From assembly GCF_041929235.1 (NCBI RefSeq), contig NZ_JBHFNP010000234.1, positions 1 through 64,000 of the forward strand: 64,000 bases of DNA. Direction: 5' to 3'. Position numbers and translations under genes: made by a program. The notes under the pieces were generated by a model. That model ran no database searches, was not told the DNA's origin, and was given only the letters and a program-made list of their open reading frames with translations. Numbering within the stretch: position 1 is the stretch's first letter; every line of letters begins with the position of its first letter. The DNA is from Microseira sp041929235 (GTDB taxonomy: Bacteria > Cyanobacteriota > Cyanobacteriia > Cyanobacteriales > Aerosakkonemataceae). Shown one piece after another: positions 32,872 to 41,283 of the stretch.

Positions 32872-33357
32872 ACCAAGCTGCGGTGACGGACAATTGTGGT
32901 TAACAGCGAACCTGGGTAAAGTCAGGCGGCGTTTGACTTGCTTGCATAGGCTCAACTCGGTCCCTTGGGGGTTCCAATGAACCCGATCGAAGACTTTGTA
33001 GAGAATATACAACCCTCTACCGCATTCTGACTCTTCCTCTGGCAGGTGTTGATCGGGATCGACATTGCAACAACAGGCGGGTGAGAAGCCAGATCCTTGG
33101 TCTGAGATCACCCACCAGTAGCGATCTGCGACAGCCCAGAAGCGAACGACTACTGTTTTACTGGGATCTAAGTTATTGCCGTGTCTGGCAGCATTGACTA
33201 GAGCTTCCTGTAATCCCAATCTAATTTCTGCCCTCAAGGCGTCGGGAATTTCCGCCACCAGCAGATCGAGAATTGGGCAAAGGTAGAGGGTAGAGGCAAA
33301 GCTAATTGTGTTCCAAGTGCGCCCAGTTGGACGCGGTGAAATAGCTATCACTCCCAA
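32869..33357 (-). CDS. Anti-sigma factor type ATP-binding protein (HATPase, RsbW-like)
   Basis: 162 residues with a GHKL ATPase core: N box EALVNAARHGNN (residues about 69-80), G1 box ISDQGSGFSP (about 103-112) and G2 box ECGRGLYILYKVFD (about 130-143). A CCCN run follows the G1 box. RsbW/SpoIIAB-like proteins bind sigma factors or phosphorylate anti-sigma-factor antagonists. No antagonist or sigma gene is adjacent, so its partner is elsewhere. Confidence 0.88.
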   Translation of the reverse strand: MGVIAISPRPTGRTWNTISFASTLYLCPILDLLVAEIPDALRAEIRLGLQEALVNAARHGNNLDPSKTVVVRFWAVADRYWWVISDQGSGFSPACCCNVDPDQHLPEEESECGRGLYILYKVFDRVHWNPQGTELSLCKQVKRRLTLPRFAVNHNCPSPQLG

Positions 33358-33737
33358 GACCCCCTAGCTTTCAGGTGGACAGACTGAATAATCCGCACAG
33401 CTTCCATACCTGTATACTTTAATTAACCTTCGTTAGCAAGCTTCTTGTTTAGGGCTAATGGATTACCTTGCATGAATTATCGCCTACATTAAAAACTTTA
33501 CTCACACCGCTCGTTACGGTCAATTACCTCGGTTGAACTCCATTAGCAGCTGTTTCCCCGGCAAGATTTTAACAATCTATGCCTCGGGTATATACCTATT
33601 ATTATTGTAGCGAAATTCCATCGAAAAATCATTAAAAATGGGCATGGGTCATCGGGCGTCTCGAATCTATCTGAAGGCGGAATTGAGATAAATCTATACT
33701 GGGAGTAGCAGGGCAACTCTAAGTGAGGGCGCAGCAA
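33358..33737. other. Intergenic region, no gene seen
   Basis: 380 bp between divergent genes, which must hold both promoters. ACCTGTATACTTTAATTAACC near 33408-33428 and several AT-rich stretches (TATACCTATTATTATTG near 33591) are candidates, but no confident boxes. A GAGGG (33725-33729) is the ribosome-binding site of the next gene. Confidence 0.4.
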
Positions 33738-35039
33738 ATGGCTTTTAATCCCTCCATTATGAAAGCGGTGGAACATCTGGGCTACCGCGTTACCGTCGCT
33801 GACATTGCGGCACAAACTGGATTAGACCTCAATTCGGCGCAGCAAGGATTATTGGTGTTGGCATCCGATGCGGGGGGACATTTACAAGTCTCCCAGGCGG
33901 GAGAAATTGCCTACCAATTTCCGCGGAATTTCCGGGGAATCCTCCGCAGCAAGTTTTTGCGGTTGCAGTTGCAACAGTGGTGGGAGAAGATTTGGCGGGT
34001 CTTGTTCTACCTGATCCGCATATGCTTCGGGATCGCTTTACTGGTTTCTATTGTCCTGATTTTTGTAGCGATCGCTCTCATCCTAATTGCCGTCAACTCG
34101 ACTCGAGACAGCGACGACTCTGGCGACTCTGGCGGCGGCATTGTCTTTCTGCCTAACTTCTGGTTTGGTCCAGATTGGTTTTGGATTTTCTATCCCGACT
34201 ACGATAGCCCCAGGTATGACGACCGCCGTCGCGAAAAACCCCAGTTGAATTTCCTCTTGGCGGTTTTCTCGTTCCTATTTGGCGATGGTAACCCCAATGC
34301 CAACCTAGAAGCACGCCGCTGGCAAGAAATTGCTACGGTGATTCGCAACAACGGGGGCGCTGTCGTCGCCGAACAAATTGCACCCTATTTAGACAATCTC
34401 GGCTCTGGCTATGCTAAAGAGTACTCTGATTACATGCTGCCGGTCTTGAGTAGATTCAACGGCTATCCCGAAGTCAGTCTTGAAGGGCAGATCGTCTATC
34501 GCTTCCCAGAATTGCAGGTAACGGCGCGGACGCAAAAACCCCAGCCAGTGCAATCTTACCTCAAAGAATTGCCCTGGCGCTTCTCTCAAGCGACTTCAGG
34601 ACAAATTATGCTTTCAGTCGGCTTGGGCGTGCTTAACTTTGTCGGTGCTTTAGTTTTGGGTAATCTATTAGCAGATGGCATCGTCGCGGCACAATTGGGT
34701 GGCTTCGTTGCCTTCGTGCAATCAATTTACTGGCTTTTACTCGGCTACGGCACGGCTTTCTTAGCTGTACCTTTAATTCGCTATTTCTGGATTGGGTGGC
34801 GCAATAGCAAAATTGCCAAACGCAACGACCAACGCCAGCAACGAGCGATGTTGCTCAATCAAGCCGACGCCGACTTGCAAAAGAAAATCGCCTACGCCCG
34901 CCAATTTGCTGCGGAAACGGTCATCAACCGCGAAGATCTAGCTTATACGACCGAAACTGACTTAATAGAGCAGGAACTGGAGCAATCTAAGCAAATTGAT
35001 GCGGAATGGCAGCGACGTCTGAATCAGTCTGGGTCATAG
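33738..35039 (+). CDS. Conserved cyanobacterial/plastid-type membrane protein
   Basis: ATG 33738 is chosen because GAGGG lies 8 bp upstream; a GTG at 33723 gives five more residues. The product has about 433 residues. The N-terminal domain (MKAVEHLGYRVTVADIAAQTGLDLNSAQQGLLVLASDAGG...) looks like a winged helix. A hydrophobic pair (about 85-118), an Asp/Pro/Trp-rich segment, a second wHTH-like domain (WQEIATVIRNNGGAVVAEQIAPYLD), two further spans (MLSVGLGVLNFVGALVLGNLL and SIYWLLLGYGTAFLAVPLI) and a charged coiled tail follow. It resembles chloroplast proteins of unknown role. Repeated wHTH-like modules on a membrane protein are unusual. Confidence 0.8.
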   Translation: MAFNPSIMKAVEHLGYRVTVADIAAQTGLDLNSAQQGLLVLASDAGGHLQVSQAGEIAYQFPRNFRGILRSKFLRLQLQQWWEKIWRVLFYLIRICFGIALLVSIVLIFVAIALILIAVNSTRDSDDSGDSGGGIVFLPNFWFGPDWFWIFYPDYDSPRYDDRRREKPQLNFLLAVFSFLFGDGNPNANLEARRWQEIATVIRNNGGAVVAEQIAPYLDNLGSGYAKEYSDYMLPVLSRFNGYPEVSLEGQIVYRFPELQVTARTQKPQPVQSYLKELPWRFSQATSGQIMLSVGLGVLNFVGALVLGNLLADGIVAAQLGGFVAFVQSIYWLLLGYGTAFLAVPLIRYFWIGWRNSKIAKRNDQRQQRAMLLNQADADLQKKIAYARQFAAETVINREDLAYTTETDLIEQELEQSKQIDAEWQRRLNQSGS

Positions 35040-35068
35040 GTCATGGGTCATCCTCACCGATGACCCAC

Positions 35069-35329
35069 TTAGTTTTCGAGAATAACTTTAGGGCGCTTAA
35101 AAATCAAGAAGCCATATCCGTAACCGGGGGTATAGTTTACACCTACCAATTCCCAGCCTTGATCTCCTAATTGATTGGTGAACTCGTGCAAATTAGGTAG
35201 GGGTTTATCTCGCAACTCTTCGCCGTTGATACTTTGGGGACGGAAATCACCCGCAAAGTCGTTTAACCGCACAAAGCAGTACTCCCACTTTGGCAGGGCG
35301 ATCGCAAGGGCAGTTGTAGTTTCGCTCAT
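35069..35329 (-). CDS. Small DUF4177-like protein
   Basis: 86 residues: KWEYCFVRLNDFAGD, LHEFTNQLGDQGWELVGVNYTPGYGYGFLIFKRP. The W-E-Y start, the LGDQGWELVGV turn and the final F-K-R are the pattern of DUF4177-type small domains. Function unknown. Convergent with the 433-residue membrane protein gene. Confidence 0.7.
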   Translation of the reverse strand: MSETTTALAIALPKWEYCFVRLNDFAGDFRPQSINGEELRDKPLPNLHEFTNQLGDQGWELVGVNYTPGYGYGFLIFKRPKVILEN

Positions 35330-35414
35330 AGGGCAGGTCGCAGGTATTCGTGGGTCTTTGTTTCTAAATACACAATACCCACTACCCGCTACGAAGTTTG
35401 CAACGAAGCTATTT

Positions 35415-36587
35415 TTACCGGACTTTGATCTTGGCTAAATTCGCCCCCTGGTAATAGTGCTGCAAAATTTGCTGGTAGTTAGCGCCAGAACGCCCCATAT
35501 TGTAAGCGCCCCACTGACTCAAACCGAGTCCGTGACCAAAACCGCGCCCGTCGATGCGAAATGCTGTGGGTGTCGAGGTTGACCCTTCGGGGGCGATGCT
35601 GAACCAAGTGCTTTTGAGTCCCAGAGTTTGGCGTAAAGCTGCCCCAGTCACCACCCGACTGCCGCTTGTGCCGACTACTTTCATACTCAATACGCGCCCA
35701 AACGGGGAGATGCGCTCTGGTAGCACTGATACCACATTACCCACCCCGGCGATGCGGCGACCCATTTCTTGAGGCGAAAATCTTTCTACCCACTGAAAAT
35801 TCGGCGTTCCTTGGTCGAAGTCGGGCACCGCCCGCAGGTAGGGTCGAGGTTCTGACCAGACGTTTTCCACATTTTCTGTATGTCCGCCAGAGGAAGCGTG
35901 GAAAGCTGCCAGAATTAACCTGCCGTTGTGCGCCATTACTTGACCCGCCGTTGCATTTACGGGGGCGTACAGCGTTGGGGCTTCATCTTCGATGCCCTTG
36001 TAAACTTGCCAAGCGATCGTATTGCCCAAATCGTAAATCGTGTTGCCCCTGGTTTGGCGCTGGTACAGGGCGTAGGTACGGGCAGCAACGGCTTGAGCTT
36101 TGAGGGTTTCAGCAGGCCAACTGTGGTATACTTCTCCGCCCAACACGCTGTAGAGGTATTGTTCTAAATTCACATAGTTGACGGCGGTTAAGCCATTACT
36201 GGTGGGGACTACCAGGGTGCGGCCTCGATACCATTTATCGCCTATCCAAACATAGCCGCTATTCGTCGGTTCGATCCAAACCGCCCCCGAACGCCATCTA
36301 TCGATAGCAACGCCACCACCGTTGTACGAGGCGTTGAACGAATTCATTCCCGCAATTTCTCCCAAGGGTCTACCCACCCCATCGCGGATGATGGCTTTGG
36401 TGGAACTGCCGACTTGGACTTGGTTGACGCCCTCTTTAATCGCGACGCGCAATTCCAACTCTGCCTTTGCGGGGGCGATCAATGCCATCCAGAACAGGAA
36501 AGCAATCGCTAGCTTTCCTCCTGTTCCCGGCATCGATTGCTGCCTTCTTGTGGATAAAAGCGAGAATAACAAACGTGCGGCTACCAT
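35415..36587 (-). CDS. SpoIID/LytB domain protein, exported
   Basis: 390 residues. An N-terminal hydrophobic segment (LAIAFLFWMALIAPAKA, residues about 26-42) is a signal peptide or anchor. The SpoIID region includes LEQYLYSVLGGEVYHSWPAETLKAQAVAARTYALYQ (about 142-177), AFHASSGGHTENVENVW (about 227-243) and a C-terminal GRGFGHGLGLSQWGAYNMG (about 350-368). SpoIID-type enzymes cleave or remodel stripped peptidoglycan; in cyanobacteria the role is probably envelope maintenance. The catalytic Glu is in GGEVYHSWP. Confidence 0.92.
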   Translation of the reverse strand: MVAARLLFSLLSTRRQQSMPGTGGKLAIAFLFWMALIAPAKAELELRVAIKEGVNQVQVGSSTKAIIRDGVGRPLGEIAGMNSFNASYNGGGVAIDRWRSGAVWIEPTNSGYVWIGDKWYRGRTLVVPTSNGLTAVNYVNLEQYLYSVLGGEVYHSWPAETLKAQAVAARTYALYQRQTRGNTIYDLGNTIAWQVYKGIEDEAPTLYAPVNATAGQVMAHNGRLILAAFHASSGGHTENVENVWSEPRPYLRAVPDFDQGTPNFQWVERFSPQEMGRRIAGVGNVVSVLPERISPFGRVLSMKVVGTSGSRVVTGAALRQTLGLKSTWFSIAPEGSTSTPTAFRIDGRGFGHGLGLSQWGAYNMGRSGANYQQILQHYYQGANLAKIKVR

Positions 36588-36754
36588 CTTTTACCAAACC
36601 TCTGGAATGATGTTGAAGTTGTTCTGCAACCTTACTTTTCCTAGTTTAAACGGTTGACAAATAGGTTATGGTGTGTTATGGAGCAAGCGATCGCTATAAC
36701 TCCAAAGGTAATTTTATATCGTTTCCGGTTGCAGATAAACGATCGCAACTGGTT

Positions 36755-36818
36755 GTAGGGGCACGGCAGCAGAAAACCTTCTCGTTAGCAACAAAGCTGA
36801 TTGATGCCGTGCCCCTAC
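36755..36818. repeat. GTAGGGGCACGGCA...TGCCGTGCCCCTAC inverted repeat
   Basis: Perfect 14-bp arms enclose 36 bp. Related arms occur at 10511-10624 and inside or beside the minisatellite at 60084-60480. Confidence 0.92.
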
Positions 36819-36834
36819 CAGAATCTTGAATATT

Positions 36835-37089
36835 TTACCGTCCTGATGGTAGCGAGACTTCGATGCCCAGTTTGTTGCCCAGATCGATCGCATTGTTGGC
36901 AAAATCGGTCATGCCTGCGATCGCAATTCCGGTTGCAGTAGCGATTGCCAAAATTGCGGATAAGCGTTTCTTTAAGCGGGTTTTGTTGCGATCGCTTTCC
37001 GGTTTTTGGATTTCGGCTTCTACATCTTCAATATCGACAATTATTTCATCGCGCACGTCTGGGGGAAACTGGGCGGCGGTTTGACGCAT
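36835..37089 (-). CDS. Small membrane-associated protein downstream of Roco
   Basis: 84 residues: an acidic helical start (PPDVRDEIIVDIEDVEAEIQKPESDRNKTRLKKR) then a hydrophobic span (LSAILAIATATGIAIAGMTDFANNAIDLGNKLGI). The same kind of tail is found at the ends of cyanobacterial LRR/NACHT and pentapeptide proteins, so it may be the split-off C-terminus of such a protein. It starts 12 bp after the Roco stop on the same strand. Confidence 0.65.
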   Translation of the reverse strand: MRQTAAQFPPDVRDEIIVDIEDVEAEIQKPESDRNKTRLKKRLSAILAIATATGIAIAGMTDFANNAIDLGNKLGIEVSLPSGR

Positions 37090-37101
37090 TGATGAGATTA
37101 G

Positions 37102-39783
37102 TTATAAAAGTTCGGCTGTGTTGGCGTTATTGTTTTGGATAAATGAGTTATTGCTAATTTGGGAATTATCTTTAAGTTGACTGACGATAAAGCCATTGCC
37201 AGAAAGATTTGCACCTTGGAAGTTGTTGGTTTGGGAAGAGTCTTGAGTCATTTTGTTAGCACCGAGGTTGACGTGGTAAATAATTTGGTGAGGATTGGGA
37301 GGATCTACATAATTAGGTTTATCTATTCCAGAAATTCGTGGATTTTCCGCTTGGCGGGAATAGTCGGGGAAATCGTCCATTAAGCCCCGCACGTTGACCA
37401 TTTGATAAGTTTTTTCGCATTCGACTTCGTAGCGGCGGTTGTCTAAACGGCGACGCAGCGCATCAAAATCATAGAGGTGAGGGTCTTGGCTACCTTTACA
37501 TTGGGGACAATTGCAGGGGATGAATTCTTTGTATTTTAGGCGATTGTCGTAAGCGGCATGAATTTTCCAAGCTTCGTGGCGGATGCGGTCTAAAAGGGAT
37601 TTTTTCTGATTGCCGGAAACTCGAATGCGGATTTCTCTTTGGTGGTAATTCTCGATGACTTCGGCTTTGGCGTAGTTGTCGGTGAAGATGACTCCTTCGC
37701 GCCAGACTAGATCCCCCCTAGCCCCCCTTATTAAGGGGGGGACTGGAGTTTCCGATTCAAAAGTCCCCCTTGGCAAAAGAGATTGAGAGGCGATGACTTC
37801 ATCGCGCCAGACTAGATCCCCCCTAGCCCCCCTTAATAAGGGGGGGACCGGAGTTTCAGATTCAAAAGTCCCCCTTGGCAAGGGGGATTTAGGGGGATCG
37901 TCCACAGTCCCCCTTGGCAAGAGAGATGGAGAGGCATCTTCAAAAGTCCCCCTTGGCAAGGGGGATTTAGGGGGATCGTCCAAAGTCTCCCTTGGCAAGA
38001 GAGATGGAGAGGCATCTTCAAAAGTCCCCCTTGGCAAGGGGGATTTAGGGGGATCGTCCACAGTCTCACTGGGCAAGAGGGATTGAGAGGCATCTTCAAA
38101 AGTCCCCCTTGGCAAGGGGGATTTAGGGGGATCGTCATCCGGGCGGTAAATTAATGGGTGCATTTCTACGATTAGGCGGGTGATGATGCCTTTGGGCATA
38201 AATTCGTATTCGTAGCGCACAATCAGGTTATTGTTGTCGTCCCAGTCATATTTGGGCGGTTCTAGGGGGAGGCGTTGCGGGGCGATGTATTGTCCGGGTT
38301 GGCAGGGGATTTCGTAACAGAGTTTGAAGTTTTTCATCAACTGGAGTAACTCGTCGTGCAAGTCGTTGTATTCTCGGTCGCGCCAGATTTCGCTGAGGTT
38401 TTCTTGGGTGAAGTATCCACAGTTGGTAATGACTTGTTTGTTATCGGTGACTTTGTAGACGGCGTTGGTTGCCCATTCGGGACGCAGGATGACCAGGTGT
38501 TTGAGGATGGGGTCTTTTTGGAAGTGGAGGATAATGCCCAAGTCGTGCAGATATTTGCTCAAACTCAGCATGGCGGGTTTGTCTGACTTGTTGAAACCTT
38601 GGGCAGCGCAGATGTTGTAGAATTCCGAGACTTCGATGCGGGTTTTGCGTTGGGAGTAGTTTTCTAAGACGTGGCGGACGTTTGCCCAGCGTTTGGGGAT
38701 GGGCGTACCAACGTGGTCGAGGGTGGTGATGCGGTTTTGCAGGGCGCGTTGGAGTGGTTCTAGTCCGCGATTGGTGGCGAGGTTGGTGGGGAGGGATTTT
38801 TCTAGGTTGGCAAAGTCACCGCGCAGTTGGGAAAGGTTGATTTCGCAGCGACGGTCTTGTTTTTCGTTCTGGATCAGGAAGACGGGACTGGCGTTGCTGA
38901 GGAGTTCGATTATATTTAGCCAGTAGCAGAGGTTGGGGTTTTCGCGGCGGTTATCGACCAGGAGGATATAAAGGGAACGTTCGGTGAGGAAGAATTAGTG
39001 TGTGGCATGGTAGATTTCTTGTCCGCCAAAGTCCCAGAGGTGGACGCGGAAAGGTTTGCCGTTGGGTTGTAGGAATTCCCAGCGCATCACATCGATGCCT
39101 TCGGTGGCGGGTTCTTGTTGTTTTAGTTCGTAGTCGGGGTTGAGGAGTTTGTTTGCTAGGGTGGTTTTTCCCGCTTCGCCTTCGCCGACAATCAAAAGTT
39201 TGGCTTCGTTGAGTTCTTCGGTAGCGTTGGGGTCGCGGGTTTGGAAGTAGAAGTCGAGAATGGTACGCAAATCGCCCGGATCTTTATAGAATTCCTTTTC
39301 ACCCAGAATTTCGGGAGGAATTGGAATCGGATTACCCCGCAAGTCTAGTTTTTCCAGCTTTTCCATGCTGCGAATCCCATCCGGTATTTCTATTATCTGA
39401 TTGCGACTGAGGTCAAGTCCTGTCAAATTGGATAATTTGGCGATCGCCTCCGGTATTTCTGTTATCTGATTGCGACTGAGGTCAAGTCCTGTCAAATTGG
39501 ATAATTTGGCGATCGCTTCCGGTATTTCTGTTATCTGATTGCTAGCAAGGGAAAGTATTTTTAAGTTTGTTAATTGAAGCACTGCATCAGGAAACTCAGT
39601 TAGCTGATTCCCCACCCATTTGTATGTCTTTCGATCCAACTTCCCCAAAACCAGCGTCTCAAGCTGCGTACACTTGCCAATTTCTCCTGGCAACTCTTCC
39701 AAACCCAATCCTGCCAAATCCAGTTCTGTCCAGCCTTCATCCGCCGCCTGGTCGATTAACCGCAGCAACTCCTCTCGCGTCAT
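37102..39783 (-). pseudogene. Roco protein (LRR-Roc-COR) with one nonsense codon and repeat invasion
   Basis: A single frame of 893 codons is broken only by TAA at 38995-38997. Residues 20-155 are leucine-rich repeats (two are identical, EIPEAIAKLSNLTGLDLSRN). The Roc GTPase has P-loop GEGEAGKT at 200-207 and DFGGQ at 251-255. The stop at codon 263 follows YHATH, where relatives have Q (HQFF), so CAA became TAA. The COR domain follows (LSKYLHDLGIILHFQKDP, REGVIFTDNYAKAEVIENYHQREI). About 146 residues inside COR are translated dispersed repeats (37691-38136). The tail (FQGANLSGNGFIVSQLKDNSQ) is Asn/Ser rich. A truncated LRR-GTPase half might still be made. Confidence 0.88.
37691..38136. repeat. 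Repeat array inserted in frame in the Roco COR domain
   Basis: CCCCCTTGGCAAGGGGGATTT-type and CCCCCTTAATAAGGGGGG-type units repeat about seven times, alternating with ATCGTCCA(C/A)AGT. A larger block with GCGCCAGACTAGATCCCCCC occurs at about 37700 and 37804. In the gene frame they read DDPPKSPLPRGTFEDAS and GDLVWR(D/E). The reading frame is kept throughout. Confidence 0.92.
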
Positions 39784-39847
39784 GCTCTTTGTATCTCGGT
39801 GGTGTTGTGTCTATTGTGACAGAGGAAAACGGGTGATGGGAAAATAA

Positions 39848-40231
39848 TTATCGTTTGTACTCTTGAACCACAAAAACCGGATGACTTAATCCAGGCTGAT
39901 TCTGCTTTTTGATCCGAATTAAGCGATTGAGGAGGGAATCAACCTCCTGCAAATAGGCATGAAGAAAGGCAACTTGTCCCAGGTAATCTCGATCGTCTTT
40001 ACAGACAATAATTCCTGCGTGGTAGTGACCGCCACGATGCAGCGCCACAAAATCATCGCGATTGAAAGTAATTACCGCCCGGTTTTGTTCAGTTGCAAAA
40101 CGCAGAACTTCCCGATCGGGAATTCCTTTATTTGCTTGACCAGCATCATAGGAAGTTAAAACATCACAACCTAGATCCCGCAATCTCTCAACCATTGCGA
40201 GGGAGAAATTTTAGTTAGAATACAGCCTCAC
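39848..40231 (-). pseudogene. DUF5615 (PIN-like) toxin with early nonsense codon
   Basis: From GTG 40231, 4 bp after the DUF433 stop, the frame reads MRLYSN-stop-NFSLAMVERLRDLGCDVLTSYDAGQANKGIPD. Family members have LDEN at this point, so the first catalytic Asp is now Asn and the next Glu codon is TAA (40211-40213). The rest (AVITFNRDDFVALH, HAGIIVCKDDRD) is intact for 115 codons from ATG 40195. The PIN-like active site is therefore lost even if translation restarts at 40195. Confidence 0.8.
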
Positions 40232-40235
40232 AGTT

Positions 40236-40478
40236 TCAATCTTCATCGGTTTGATGAGAAGCGATAACCCGATCTATCTCTTGGCGATAGCGATCGTAAT
40301 AACTCCAAGCATTCTCTAGATCTTCACGAGACAAACCTGGAAAATTTCTCAGTAACTCAGCCTCATCAGCCCCTTGTTGGCGAAAAGAAACCAACGTCCA
40401 CACAGGTATGCGGGTGTTGCGAATCCGCGCATTTCCTCCACATACTCCAGGAGTACTCTGAACGTTAATAATGGTCAT
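40236..40478 (-). CDS. DUF433 protein, antitoxin of the DUF5615 pair
   Basis: 80 residues: TPGVCGGNARIRNTRIPVWTLVSFRQQGADEAELLRNFPGLSREDLENAWSYYDRYRQEID. This is the DUF433 pattern (GGxxRIxxTRIPVWTLV, then a P-GL helix-turn-helix-like half). DUF433 proteins usually precede and neutralise a DUF5615 PIN-like toxin, and that gene follows 4 bp downstream but is decayed. Confidence 0.88.
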   Translation of the reverse strand: MTIINVQSTPGVCGGNARIRNTRIPVWTLVSFRQQGADEAELLRNFPGLSREDLENAWSYYDRYRQEIDRVIASHQTDED

Positions 40479-40603
40479 GCTTTTTTTAACTCGGTGGTGA
40501 TGTGTTTATTGTGACAAATATTTTGGGAATTGGTGTAGGGGAGCGATCGCGTATACTACGATGGAAAAAATCAGAGTCTCGCGATCGCATTTATCAAACG
40601 CAT

Positions 40604-40885
40604 ATGAATCCAGCCAAACTATTCGATCAAATCGCCCTTCTTAAACCCATTCCCACCGAGCAACTGAAGTTAATTGAAGCTGAATTCGTTAAATTTGATG
40701 CTTTACCGATTGGTCTAGTTGGAACGATTGTAGAAGTATATTCATCAGAGGATCAACTCTCCTATTTGATTGAGTTTTCTGACTCTGAAGGTTGTGAATA
40801 TGCAATGGCAATCTTAAAAATAGAAGATTTTCTAGTCTTAGAGCACGAGTTAATTAATCCTTTCACAGAACTGGCGCTCGCTTGA
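40604..40885 (+). CDS. DUF4926-like small protein
   Basis: The start at ATG 40604 (MNPAKLFDQIALLKPIPTEQLK) is preferred to the upstream frame from 40502. 93 residues: GLVGTIVEVYSSEDQLSYLIEFSDSEGCEYAMAILKIEDFLVLEHE matches the DUF4926 style (a small beta barrel beginning D-x-x-AL and containing GTIVEVY...Y-x-VEF). Such proteins are often next to DUF6883 or toxin-type genes. No partner is seen downstream. Confidence 0.72.
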   Translation: MNPAKLFDQIALLKPIPTEQLKLIEAEFVKFDALPIGLVGTIVEVYSSEDQLSYLIEFSDSEGCEYAMAILKIEDFLVLEHELINPFTELALA

Positions 40886-40955
40886 GCCTTTTCGTCACCA
40901 ACAACATTTCAAGCTGGAAAATTATAATAGCAAAGCAGTTAGGAGAAAAAAGCCA

Positions 40956-41225
40956 ATGGTAACTAGCCTGAATGTGGATACGGCACTACTGCAAGAGGCA
41001 CTCGAACTAACAGGTGAAACGGCACTAGAAACTTTAGTTGATATTGCATTGCGTGAATACATTCAGCATCGCAAACAGATGAAAAACTCAGAGCTTAGTT
41101 TTGGAGAATCCCTTTCTGCATTCCGAAAAAAATATCAACTCGATGAACTAGGTTTAAATCCCGATCGAAATTTGGGGAGAGCTGCGCGATCGCTGCTAAA
41201 TTCGCAATCGATGAACTATTGCTAA
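40956..41225 (+). CDS. VapB-like antitoxin, orphan with altered C-terminus
   Basis: 89 residues. VTSLNVDTALLQEALELTGETALETLVDIALREYIQHRKQ (residues about 2-41) is a ribbon-helix-helix VapB-type domain. SLSAFRKKYQLDELGLNPD resembles the tail of cyanobacterial antitoxins, but the last 17 residues (RNLGRAARSLLNSQSMNYC) look frameshifted. No PIN toxin gene follows; rnz starts 58 bp downstream. It is probably a relic of a VapBC-type pair. Confidence 0.7.
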   Translation: MVTSLNVDTALLQEALELTGETALETLVDIALREYIQHRKQMKNSELSFGESLSAFRKKYQLDELGLNPDRNLGRAARSLLNSQSMNYC

Positions 41226-41283
41226 CAAATGGAACACCAGTATGTCAAAATGTCAATAGAGAGATTGAGGTTGAGCTAGCGCA

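Noticed and set aside
37793..38138. Frames of about 100 codons on both strands within the Roco repeat array
   Set aside because: They translate only the CCCCTTGGCAAGGGG repeats; the Roco frame explains the coding potential.
13042..40213. Reassignment of TAA to a sense codon in this genome
   Set aside because: Core genes such as cynS and the sugar kinase end in TAA at normal lengths, so the in-frame TAAs are better read as nonsense mutations in accessory genes.
40502..40603. Longer start of the DUF4926-like gene
   Set aside because: The first 34 codons cross HIP1 sites and do not resemble the family; ATG 40604 begins the recognisable domain.
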